Positions 12,941-23,892 of a DNA stretch of 64,000 bases are shown here, piece by piece. The notes under the pieces are model-generated. The model worked only from the letters and a program-made list of their open reading frames with translations. It did not search any database and was not told the DNA's origin. The position numbers and the translations under genes are program-made. This DNA is from Dasyornis broadbenti (taxonomy: Eukaryota; Chordata; Aves; Passeriformes; Dasyornithidae): NCBI GenBank assembly GCA_013397935.1, contig VZRN01000216.1, forward strand, positions 1,395,955 through 1,459,954, in the 5' to 3' direction. How positions within the stretch are numbered: position 1 is the stretch's first letter; each line of letters begins with the position of its first letter.

Positions 12941-14555
12941 AAAACCAGGAACTGGGACCATGTTCCTGGGCAGTGAATGCTGCTGGACAGGGAGGATAGG
13001 TTTGTAGACTTAGGTCCTTACACTGAAGAGAGGAGGAAGTAATCCAGTAAGGTTTCAGAGTTTCTAAAGGCTCAGGGATTTCTCTTCTCCCTTCAACCCA
13101 AGCAGATTTTCAGTTCTGGGCTCCAGCCTGGCCTGGCAATTGGAAAGTTTGCTGGATATCCTGTTATCCTGGCACTGATTCCCACACCCATAGCTCAGGT
13201 GGAAGATGGAAGTATGGGCAATCTCCCAGGAACCTCTGGGAATTTTTCAGGTTAGATTTCTGCTCTGAGGCAATATCGCGAGTTTAGGTGGGTCTGAACC
13301 TTTTCTGTGGCAGGGCTGGGGTTTGGTTTTCACCAGAACCAACTTCAAACCCAGAGGCTGAAATTCCTCCCTCGTATTATGGTTCATAACCATGGTTATG
13401 CCAGAAGGGAACCTGAGCCTGTCCTCCCCTGAGCTTGAGGATGTTCATGAACACATGAGGTGTTGGGAAGAGCTAAGACATGAACAGAATTTCACTGCTC
13501 ATGTCCCAGTAGGTGAGAGGCACACTAAGGAACAACCGTTCTCAGGAAATACATCACTGGATTTTTGGGGAGAAAAGGTGGAAAAACATCGAAGCAGACA
13601 AATGAGGGACAACGGGCTCCCATCTCAATTTTCGTATTTGCTGCTGTGAGTTGCAGGTTAACACAGGCTCTGAAGACTGAACCTGCAGGTTCAGGCTCCA
13701 AACTGAGCTCATCCTAGGTTAAAGCTCCTTGGTGTACTCTTGTTCTCCCCAAAACACACAAGCCCACTATGAACCTTTCTAAATCCTCGGATCCGACAAA
13801 TTCTCATGCCTTAGACCCCCACAGTTCCACCCTGTGGATCTGAATCCCGTACATTTTCATTTCACTGTGCATCCCCTCGCTCCTGGGTGAAGAGGAAAGG
13901 AAGGACAGGTATCCTCCCACGTCTCTCCATTTTATTTCCTCCCACCATCCACTCCCAGTCTGCTGCCTGACACCAACATCCCCTGTCTCATCCATATCTT
14001 GCCCTGGGGGTGTTCACAGGCTCTCTGTCTCACCTCAGGGGCCCTTCAGCTCTCCAGCATCCCTTCAGAAAGTGGCTGGCCCGGGTTTGGCACGCCATTC
14101 CCGATGAAGCAGCACTGCAGGTGCACCAAGAGCTCTGCCAGAGCCCTCTCTACCCTCTGCCTCTGCATCCAAACTGCGAATTTGCCTGCTCAAGGGCATC
14201 ACAGCATGGGGCAGAGCTCTGCAAAGACACTCACCCTCACTTTCATTTGGCTGACACCCTTGGTTCAGGACCTTCTGGGTGTGTAAAGAGTTTTGAGTCT
14301 GCCCTGCAACACACATTACATTGAACATACCAACATTCAGTTTCATTCACCAGAGCACAGTGCGTTCGTTTAACTCAATTCTCTTTCCCAGGCATTTCTC
14401 ACAGCCCTTTCTGTCCACAGCCAACGTAATAACTTTGTCTCCTCTGCTGATTTCCATATGGCACATCTCTCCTCCCACCTTTCCAATTCATTAAACAATA
14501 AGGTAAATCACAAGGGATTTACAAAAGAACCTGGAGGCCACATTAACCTTTTGCC
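8661..14555. other. Noncoding stretch without recognisable genes
   Basis: No coding exon is recognised. A 31-base A run is at 12909-12939. The block 11520-11660 is AT-richer than its surroundings. Short frames are random in appearance. Confidence 0.55.
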
Positions 14556-15110
14556 GTGGTGAAACTTGACTGTTTAATCCCCTCATTCTTTCAGTCTCCC
14601 GCTCAGTTTTTGATCTATGTCAATATTTTGTCTCTCACTGACTACTTAGCTTCTTTAGCAGCTCAAGTGCAGGATCTTTCAAAAGCCTTTTGGAAGTCTA
14701 AATACATTATATCAATTGCTTCTCCTTTATCCATGGCGTTATTGACACATTCAAAAAGTTGTAGGAGATTAGCACGAGGCAGTTTTCCCCTGCTGAACCC
14801 ACGCTGGATAGGCCCTATCAGACCACAATCTTCCAGATGTCTTCAAGCACTGCTTTTTAATTATCATTCCCACCAGTTTACCAGATACAGATGCAAAGCC
14901 TGCTGATCTTTAATTCCCCGGATCATCACTGAAGCCTTTTTTTAAATATAGGTACAACATTTGGTCTTCTCCAATTCCCCAAATCAGTAGCTTTTTTTTT
15001 TTTTTTTTTTTCCAAGAGATTGCAAATTTTTGTTAGCAGCTCAATCACTTAAGCTCCTTCCAAACTCTCGGATTTAACCATCTGGACTTGATAACTTATT
15101 GTTCAGGGAG
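14556..15110 (-). mobile_element. Decayed CR1/L3-type LINE reverse transcriptase fragment
   Basis: Read on the minus strand, 14560-14960 gives a broken reverse transcriptase with the motif order QRGFSRGKLPRANLLQLFE, then IDIMYLDFQKAFE, then stops. This is the HGFR-GKSC-TNLL...VYLDFQKAFDKV region of CR1/L3-like LINEs. The downstream plus-strand wording to about 15110 (TTGTTAGCAGCTCAATCAC, AACCATCTGGACTTGATAACTTATT) also matches the flank of that element. A T-run (about 14992-15011) interrupts it. Multiple stops show that it is inactive. Confidence 0.82.
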
Positions 15111-15908
15111 AGGGGGGCAGAGGTTTTGTGGTTGTTGGGGTTTTTTTTTTCCACTGGGTTTGTGGATTTTTTTTTTTTCTGAGTTGTTTTGTCCCAGCAC
15201 CCATTACCCTACCAGCATATTTTCCAACAGATCCTCATCTGAGCAGATATAGGAAAAGAATCTCACGCACACCGTCGGTAGGGACAGCTGATACAAGAGA
15301 AATCATAAGAGAATTCAGCTCCCCAGCAACATCCTAAAAATGGAGATACTGAGTCACTTTAAGCACAGGAGGTGACTGGAATTGATCAATGCGAGTTTTC
15401 TTGGATAACTTCCACCCTGTTCCGACCAACCAGGCTAGTTTTGCTCATTTGTTTGGGTCTCTTGCTGAATAGTGATTTCCATCTTGACCCCAGAAGATTC
15501 AGGGCAGGAACAGCGCTAGCTTGATTATATACAGCCCGAGGTGCAATGAAAAGAAAGTGACCTCGGTGCCGGGGGATTCATGAACCTGGGAGGAGATGAA
15601 ACCCAGCGAGGATGAAAGGAAGTAAATCAGAAGGTGAGCAGAACAATGCGGGGCTGTTAGCTCCAGTGATTGCCTTTCAACTGCATCAGCCGCAAGACAT
15701 GAAATGTAATGGGCAATGCTGGAGAACTCAAATAAGTAGCCCCATTATGTGAGTGTTTCTCCCTTTGTGCCAGACTGGTTCCCGATAGATTTCACCGTGC
15801 TGGCTGACTTTAAAAGGCACGGCAGTTGAGATCCGGGCACAGCCCGGTGGCCCCGGTGGGCCACTCAAAAGGAACCACACCTTGCACTGGTCCCACAGCA
15901 GGGAGTGA
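15111..15908. other. Noncoding stretch with T-rich patches
   Basis: T runs lie at about 15141-15150 and 15169-15178. No coding or RNA gene signal was recognised; part of 15180-15310 may extend the LINE fossil to the left. Confidence 0.5.
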
Positions 15909-16010
15909 GGGAGGAAGCTGGAGATGGGAAAGAAGAGCCCACAGAGGAGGAAGCTTAAGGTGGAAAAGAAGAACCCACAGGGGAGGAAGGTTGAGATGGA
16001 AAAGAGGCAC
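15909..16010 (+). repeat. 36-bp tandem repeat, about 2.8 copies
   Basis: Units at 15909-15944, 15945-15980 and from 15981 share GGAGGAAG-TT-AG-TGG-AAAGAAGA-CCCACAG. The 36-bp period is a multiple of three, so it stays open in some frames on both strands, but nothing flanking it looks like a gene. Confidence 0.8.
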
Positions 16011-19000
16011 CTTCAGGTTTGTGTGACAGTGAGCACATGACCAGCTGCGGATTCATGTTCGTGTTCTGTGGATTCATGTTCACCTGTCAACCTGCAAGCC
16101 AGCTCTGGCATTCCAGCTGCTGGGAACCACCACACCCCAATCCAAAGTGACACCAAGAGCATTGGTATGAAATCTGCATGCCCTGGGACAGAGCTGGCAT
16201 GCCTGCCTTACCTGACGGACACATACTCAAGTATATTTTGTAAAAGAGGAAGAAAAATTCCCATAAATCACTCTTATCTAATTGCGGCTGTTCAGTTCTT
16301 ATGGGTCGTGCTGATGGGGCAATTGTAGAAAAAATTCTGCCTCAAGTGGCTTGTTGAATTCAGTCCCTGCAGACCCTGCCTGTGTGAGGTGATGGACCCA
16401 CAAGTTTTTCTGGGGAGCTTTCCAAAGGCAAGCCTGGGGCTCCCTTTACGGCCTCACCTTAAAGCACAGAGCAAGGCAATTCTCAGCAGTGCTGGGCAGC
16501 ACATTCTCCTCCTCTGGCTCCCTGGGGAGAGGGCCAGGAGGACAGAAGACATGAGGAGGGGTTTCTCAGCCATGTTCCCCTCCTCCGTAACAGGAGCAGG
16601 CAAACAGGAGAAGGCGTCTCCAAGCAGGACAATCTCAGGCTGGCTGGTGCCTCAGTTAAGGAGCTGGATGGGAGATGAGCAGTTTGCTGTGCAGAGCTGG
16701 TCCTCCTGCCGCTTTGAGACCACATCCCTGCCCACTACAAACATGGTCAGGCCAAACTCCAGTCTGTAACATCAATATGAAATACTTCCATACCATATTG
16801 TCACTTCAGGGACATGCTGCTCTCTTTCTGCCTCCCTCTTCACCCTTTTCTTCCTTTGCTGCTTCTGTCCTTTTCTCTCAGCTCCTCCCTCTTTCTCATC
16901 CCAGTGTCTGCATCCCCTCCACACCCCGGTGTGCCTCGCAATCCCCCTTCCCTCTGCAGCACCTCCCTCCACTGCCTGCAGGTCTCCCCCTCCACGAAGC
17001 AAGAGAGGGATGAGACAGAGGAGGAACTTGGGGGAGAAAAAGATCTTCTTCATGCCCTGACTTAGCCCAAGGTGTCTCCCCGCACAGCCCTGCTGAGGGT
17101 GCCTGGTTGGGCTGGGGTGAAGCAACATGGACACTTGGACCCTGGCACAGACGCTGTGCTTTTGGGGATAAACCATGCAGGGAGGCAGCACGGATCCCAT
17201 CCAGCTGCTCTTCCAGCAAGGCTTTGAACTTCCCTCCCTCTCCTCACATGCACTGCTCTGTCCTGTGTGTGTGTGCCAGGGCTGTCCTCGGCAGCGCAGA
17301 GGGTGAAATGACGGGGGCTGGGGGTGGCCAGCTGCCAGCCATGGCCTGTACCAGGGTGCCCCGAGTCCCCTGACACACACAGACACGTGGCATGGCTGCT
17401 CGGGGCGGCCCAGCCAAGCAGCCTGTCCTTCTGCACTGAATCTCCACTCTGTTTCCCGAGTGACAAGCCACAAACTCCCATTCTCCTCCCAAACAAACAG
17501 AGGCTTCAGTGAATGGCTGCCTCGGCCCTGGCACGCAGCCCCTGGTCATTACGGATTCTCCTCCGGCACCCAGCCCCCTGCGGATGACAGCACTGAGCCA
17601 TGTCAGCAGAGCCCACAGGCTGAGCCTCCCTCTCCCCACAGCATCTCTCTGGGCAGCCTGGAGCATTGTTGCTTCACATCCCTGCTCCCCAGCCTCCTCC
17701 TCTCCCACGGTGTTTGTTCTGTTCTGTAAAGGAAGGGGAAACTGTGGCACAGCGCAGTGACCAGAGAGAGAGTTTGCTGGGATTAGGATCCAGGAGTCTG
17801 GGAGGTTAAAGTCAAGTGTCACCTCTTGACTTTACCCTCCAAAAGCTCATTTTGCTGGGCTTTAAAGTAAAACTGACTCCAGGCTGCTAAACCCGGTCAA
17901 CAAATTCTCCTCCTAATCACCAGGGACTTGCACACATCCACACACGAGCATGAGGCAAACCACCCCTCACCACCTTCCTGCCCTGTGGCCCTGCAGCACA
18001 AACTAAATTACCTCCCTCAGCAAGACAAGCACCTGAGTGACAGATTTGGACAAAATCCCTGCAGCATAACAGGGAGGGTTTGCACTCAAACTCTGTCCCA
18101 AATGAGCACCTGCCTCGGCCTTTGCCCATGGTACAACCCCATTTTCTGCCAACACAATCCTATGAGGAACGATAATGCCTCTCCCAGGCCCCTTGCACTG
18201 ACCATGGATCTGTGGAGTGGTCGGGGCTGGAGAACAACATCCTCCTGCTGAGAAAATGCTTCCCTCCTCCCAGCCAATGCCATCCTCTCCAGCATGTCTG
18301 GTGTGGGACATGCCTTGCTCCCAGACTGTAATTTAACCCTCTTTCAGAGCGGCTTGCCCGGCAGGAGGGACTGAAGCAGGCTGGCTGCAGTGTGCAATTC
18401 CATTTGTCAGATTAGCCGGAGCACGCACGATCCCGAGCACGTGCCAGATGTGGCACACAAACAACGCTGGAGCCAGCACCAAGACGGGGTTGTACAGACA
18501 GATAATACCCAACACAACATCAATCTCGCCAGTGCAGAGTTAAGCCAACATTGTTTTCTAAACAAATCTCAAACAGCAGAGTGAATTCATACTGGATCAG
18601 CATTTTCCACCACGTAGCTGCAGCAGTTTTGACCCAGTACCAAGCTCCCCAGAGCTGGATTTATTGTCCTGTCCACCCTGAGTCAGTGCCAAAGCCATGT
18701 CCTGAGAGGACTGAGGAATTTACCCAATGCCAAATGACTTTGGAAGCTCCATATGGGAAGAGCTTGCTCTCTGCAAACTCTCCAGCAATGACACCGAGCG
18801 CTGCCTGCCAGGCTCCGGCCAAGGGGAAGAGTGACACATCAACAACACCAGCCACTCGTCACCCGCAACACACACACCACGGGCTGTGAACCACAGGGGA
18901 AAGGATCACTTCACAGCATCGTCAGCTGGCAGCAGCAGCCAGGAACAACCCCACCTGGGAGCATCAGCCCTTCCCGAGGCTGGCCAGAGCTGCTCCTGCC

Positions 19001-20578
19001 CAGCACGGAGTCACAGAGGATGAGGAGTGAGGAGCGGGTGCTCCAAGAGGGATGAGCAGGGCTCGGGGTACCCCAAAGGAGGAAAAACAGCCAGAGGCAC
19101 CAAGGAGAAGTTGAAGGCAGCAGTTCATGTAGGAGGGTAGGTATTGGAGCAGTGGGGCAGGGGCACTGAGGAAATGCAGATGGGGAAAACTGATGGCAGG
19201 GTCCTGCGGTGGCAGCAGATTTGCACTGGGAGATGCAGGGGAAGATGTGCCCTCCTTGCCAGCATCAGCAGCTGGGACCTGGGCAGGAGGGCAGGAACCC
19301 ATCACCTCCTTCAGGGGACACCACAGTAGCACAGACCCTGCCAGTCCCTTCCCCTCAGAGAAGCACAACAGCCCCCAAAATCTGACTCGGAAAACCCTGG
19401 TCTCTGCCAGAGCCTGTGCAGAGCCTGCAACCACAGCCTGGCAGGTTGCAAACTCCCAAACCCCCCACTTTAAAATCCACTCCTCTAAGCTCACCCACTG
19501 CTTTGCCGGCAGCTCATTGCTGTAGGGCCTATTTTGGGGACAGGCATCTCCAGGCACGTTCGTGCTCCTCGAGGACTGGCAGCAGTCTGGGCCTGCCCAG
19601 GCGCTGGGAGAAACAGCTGCTCCCACTCCCCTGCCATCCCCACAGCACCTCCAGCAGCACGGAGACACGGCATGGAGGCAGTGCAGCTGATCTGCCTGCC
19701 TTCCTTCCTGCAGAGGAGCCGAGGGAAGGGGCACTGAGGGCAGCCCCGGGCGGCAGGAGGCCCTTTCAGGTGCTCCCAAGAGCTTTGCGCCCCAAAATGG
19801 GTCAGGCTCGGCACAGGGCCCCTTCCCTGCCTGTGCAGGGCACACGGCGTTCCCAGCTTATGAAACACGCTGCCTCCAGTAGGAAAACATCCCTTCCAGC
19901 TGAGAAGGAGCACCAGGGGACAGCAGATAAGCCGTGACAAAGAGCATGCCCATCACCCCAAAAGCTGTGGCAGGCTGGGCTGGGCATTCAGAGGAGGCAC
20001 CTGGCTAGGAAATGGAGGCCTGCATCTTCTGTGGGGAATTGGGATCCCCAAAATATCCGTGAGATGAGGAGGGAGGGGGAATCCTCCCCTGTACGCCCCA
20101 CTGCCAGCAGCACAATGCCCACTCCGGCTCTGCTGCATCCCTGAGCTGACCCAGGCCAGGGCTGCAGAGCCCAGCTTTGCTGCTGGCCACGCTGCAGCAG
20201 AGCCAGCTCTCCCGAGCAAGAGGGGAGCTGGAGGAAAAGGACAAAAGGAGAGGAGCAGACAGGTGTGTGTGCCCAGGGAGGGATGGGAAAGGGGCGGAAT
20301 GCGCTCGGGACTGCGGGCAGGGGACCCGCAGCCTTTGCTCTGCAAACAAGCCCTGCCTGCACACGCATGGAGCCGCAAGGCAAGGGGCTCAGAGGGGAGG
20401 GAGCAGCTCTGCGTGGCGGGGAGGGCGCTGATGAAAGCCTGGATTTTGTTCTCAGCACAGCAGAAACCCCTGCCCTTCTCCTCCCTCACACCTCTGGGGA
20501 ACAAGCAACGAGAGGGAGGGAGAGAGAGGGAGGGCGGGATGAGGAGAGGCACAGGCAGAGGTGCGGACGTTTTCTTAC
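16011..20578. other. Noncoding stretch without recognisable genes
   Basis: GC content is moderate and many long overlapping frames occur on both strands (for example around 16.8-17.5 kb and 18.96-19.85 kb). None has a family motif, codon-like periodicity that I could see, or matching splice partners. Confidence 0.5.
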
Positions 20579-20688
20579 CTCACGGTGCCTGCGCTGGGGT
20601 GCCCGGGTGCGCGGGAGGTAAATCCAGGGCTCTGCTCTCCTTGGTGAGCGCTGGGAGAGGTCTCTGTTCAGTCACATGAAGGAATGGC
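20579..20688 (-). other. Candidate noncoding exon on the minus strand (speculative)
   Basis: A strong donor-like site, CCGTGAG|GTAAGAAA, occurs at 20578-20577 in a locally GC-rich block. A possible acceptor, CCTACTCACAG, precedes base 20688. Together they bound a 110-bp interval. If ELFN2 is transcribed leftwards through this region it could be a 5' UTR exon. Sequence signals alone cannot prove this. Confidence 0.15.
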
Positions 20689-20786
20689 CTGTGAGTAGGT
20701 GCTCCAGCTCACCGCTCGATCGAAGCTGCCATGGATTCATTGCAAACGACTTCGTCTTCTGTGAGGAGAGGAGGAAAGGGGAGGGA

Positions 20787-20932
20787 AAAAAAAAAAAAAA
20801 AGGAAAAAAAACCACCAGCTTAAGACTTGGAGGGTAGATTCACTTCTTTCTTAGGTTTCCAATGGCAACTGAATATGCCACAGATGAAGATCCAGGGTGT
20901 GTGTGTGTGTGTGAATGTGTGCGTGTGTGGGA
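20787..20932 (+). repeat. A-rich run and (TG)n microsatellite
   Basis: An A-rich run lies at about 20787-20810 and a TG-rich tract at about 20896-20930. Confidence 0.8.
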
Positions 20933-21282
20933 GGGACGGAGAGATGCACAGCTGCTGAGTCCACAGGCAGCGTAGGGTGTGAGGCAGTCAAGGCGTATCG
21001 GTGATGATGGGAACAGACAACTGGACACGGGCAGCAGAGCAGACAGACAGCCAGATGGAAAGAGGCTGAGAGGATGGAAAGAGCTTGGCCTGGATGCTAA
21101 GGGCCTGGCTGTCCCAGTGCTCACAAAAGGAGAAGCACCTGACCCAGTGCAGGGCATGGCGCTGACGGAGCTGCGGCGGGAGAAGGTGAAGGTGCCCACA
21201 CCCACATCCACATCCACAGCACCCAGACACAGCAGCCCCAGCCCTGGGCAACCACCAGGGTACAGCCCCTGTGAGGACACTG

Positions 21283-21612
21283 CTCACACTCAGGGGACAC
21301 ACACTGTACTCACACACATTCACTCACACACTCCTCACACTCAGGACACACACACTGTACTCACACATTCACTCACACACTCCTCACACTCAGGACACAC
21401 ACTCTGTACTCACACATTCACTCACACACTCCTCACACTCAGGACACACACACTGTACTCACACACATTCACTCACACACTCCTCACACTCAGGACACAC
21501 ACGCTGTACTCACACACATTCACTCACACACTCCTCACACTCAGGACACACACGCTGTACTCACACATTCACTCACACACTCCTCACACTCAGGACACAC
21601 ACACACACATTT
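21283..21612 (+). repeat. 49/51-bp minisatellite
   Basis: The phrase TCCTCACACTCAGGACACAC recurs at 21332, 21381, 21430, 21481, 21532 and 21581, giving spacings of 49, 49, 51, 51 and 49 bp; the 51-bp units carry one extra CA. A diverged unit precedes the array. The reading frames full of Thr, His and Ser here are by-products of the repeat. Confidence 0.95.
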
Positions 21613-23341
21613 ACTCTCTGATCTTTCCTCACCACCTCACATGCAGCCCCTAAAAACTCAGAGCAGCTCAAAGCATGAGGCGTTTCTCTTCTTCACAAAC
21701 CCCCTGCACCTACGAGGTTCCACATCTGTGTTAAGATGCACACGTGATGATTCAGACAAACATCACACAACCACATCAGCTCCACCCAGCCTGGTCCACC
21801 ACTTGTACGAGTGCACAGCAAAACCAATTTTATCCAGCACAGTAAAGAGTGATCCCTGCACAAATGCATGCTACAAACATGTCTACCATGGACCCTGTAC
21901 AGAACTGCCACTGCACAAATGAACTCCATTTAATGAACACACATTAATTAATTAATAACAAAGACCAGAAAACGCGCCATGTGCGCACACACATCCATAT
22001 CAGAGCAAATCACAGCGCACACATCTGTAGGAAAATGAGGGCACATAAAACATCCTCACGCACTCGGGAACATAAGTCAAGCAAGCACCCGTGGCTGCAT
22101 ATCACACACAAAAATACTGTGCTTATGAATTGCCTGCAGCATACAAACTGATCGTATCAGACGCTGTTACCTGCCTAAACTCAGCCCACACAGTGGCAGA
22201 GCATCCTCCTGGATCCTAAACCTTAGCCCCAGCAACCACCAAACATATTCTGCCACATGGAAAACACAAATACCCTTCAACATCCGGCACAGGCAGACAA
22301 ACACAAACTAGACATGAAACACAGGCAGCCAGCATCACTCACACAAAAAAAAAATTAAAAAAAAAAAAAAAACACATTCTTGGAAGTTATGAAGCTGGAG
22401 CACATTTTGGAGACAGCTGTATTATTCTGTGCAAGTGCATCACTGCCACACTGAATCTGCTTTCACTGCTTCTATCTCTAAGATTTTCCCAGGTTTTTTT
22501 TCTGCACTTTCTCTAATTCTGCCCCTTCTCCCACATCTCCCATGTGTCTGTCTGCTGACATGAGCTGCAGCTCCGGGGGGCAAAGTCTCTGGGGCAGAAA
22601 GCCCATAAAAGCATCCACACTCATCCCTTCCCTTTGCCTCCGTTCGTGGTGTTGGATGTGCATAATTTGCATGCGAAGAAGAGTGCGCAGTCCCACCAGC
22701 CCCAAGAGGCTGTGAAATTGGCCGATAGTGGCATCAGGGGACGTGACTGCAAACCCTGAGCGTGGCGAAGCAGCACATAAACCCTTTGATTTGGCCAGCA
22801 AGGTGCCAGCTTCCCCCTGGAAAGACAAGGAGATCCACGAGGTGGGTGAGAAGGGGAAAGGGAATGCAGGGAGATGGGAAATGCAGGGAAAGCACGGGAT
22901 TTGCGGCAGGGAGGAGCAGCTGGGGTGGGTGCAGCTGCAGGGGTGTGGGTCAGGGGTCCATGGTGCACTGGGATCGCGGAGCAGCGGTGGCACAGAGAGA
23001 GAAGGAAGAGCTCGCAGGCAGGGAAGGCTGGCAAAGGCGTGGCTCAGACACAGGCAGTGCAGGGCTCGCAGGAGGGACCGGGGAAGGAGTCCCACAGGCT
23101 GGTCCTGTGGGCTGCAGGATGCACAGACACAGCTCGGTCAGGGTCACTGGGGTGTCCACTGCCACGGCCTCTTCAGGAGCTCCCTGCCCTCCACACGAGT
23201 GCCCAGCACCCTCCTGCCACCGTCCTGCACCAAACCCCCTCAGCCCCTTCCCAGTGCATGTGAGAGCACTTTCCACACCATTGCTCAGCTCTCCACTCCC
23301 CAAAACCACCTATTTCAGCACACTCCCACCTCCCTGTGCAT
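21613..23341. other. Noncoding stretch without recognisable genes
   Basis: A-rich runs lie at 22346-22372. An octamer-like ATTTGCAT is at 22665-22672. No exon was recognised. Confidence 0.5.
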
Positions 23342-23345
23342 GCAC
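23342..23345. repeat. Target-site duplication, left (GCAC)
   Basis: GCAC directly before the LTR start; identical to 23889-23892. Confidence 0.65.
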
Positions 23346-23888
23346 TGATGCCTGATGACTTTTCTTTTCTTTTGATGCCCTTTTTCTAACCCTTTTTATG
23401 CATTTTATCCCCTTTCCCTTTCCGTGTACCCTTTACACACACTCTGTACCTCAGCCCCACACGCCTGTAATTCTTGGAGCCTGATATTGAGCTGAGTTTG
23501 GGGGTTTTGCAAATCGGGAAAACCAAACATCCACAGCAGGAGGCCAAGAGCTCTGCACTATCCCAGAACTGGAGGCTCCAGCCTTAGATGGAGTCTCTCT
23601 TTCTCTCTGGAACAGATTTTGTAAACTGGGCTGTAATCTCATTTAGAGGGGGTAATTAGAACAAAGGGGACAATCACTTCAGCTATCAAGTTTCTTATTG
23701 GTGGATTTTAGGTAGATACGCTAATTTGTGAGGTCCATAAAAATTGTATCCGCGTTATATGGGGTGCTCTTGGCGTGTTTGCACCTTTGAGGAGCCGTGC
23801 ACCCAGGATCCCATTAAAACCAAGGGAAATCTCGTTTTTCCCTTTACTGCTGTGTCTGCTTCATATTTTTACCAGTTGAAAGGCAACA
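23346..23888 (+). mobile_element. Solo LTR with 4-bp target duplication (ERV, copy 1)
   Basis: The 543-bp element begins TGATGCCTGATGA and ends GGCAACA. The four bases GCAC lie on both sides (23342-23345 and 23889-23892), a 4-bp duplication as seen for gammaretrovirus-like (ERV1) insertions. It has a CCATAAAAA promoter-like stretch near 23736, followed by ATTAAA near 23814 and a T-rich end, consistent with LTR order U3-R-U5. A second copy lies inverted at 50481-51008. There is no internal viral sequence. Confidence 0.8.
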
Positions 23889-23892
23889 GCAC
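23889..23892. repeat. Target-site duplication, right (GCAC)
   Basis: GCAC directly after the LTR end; identical to 23342-23345. Confidence 0.65.

Noticed and set aside
18964..19845. 293-residue minus-strand frame
   Set aside because: Biased Ala/Ser/Pro/Gly composition from GC-rich noncoding DNA, with equally long overlapping frames on the plus strand.
21283..21612. CRISPR array
   Set aside because: Repeats are head to tail without unique spacers, and the genome is vertebrate; this is a minisatellite.
20979..21653. 224-residue frame rich in Thr, His and Ser
   Set aside because: Most of it is the 49-bp minisatellite, and the remainder has no recognisable domain.
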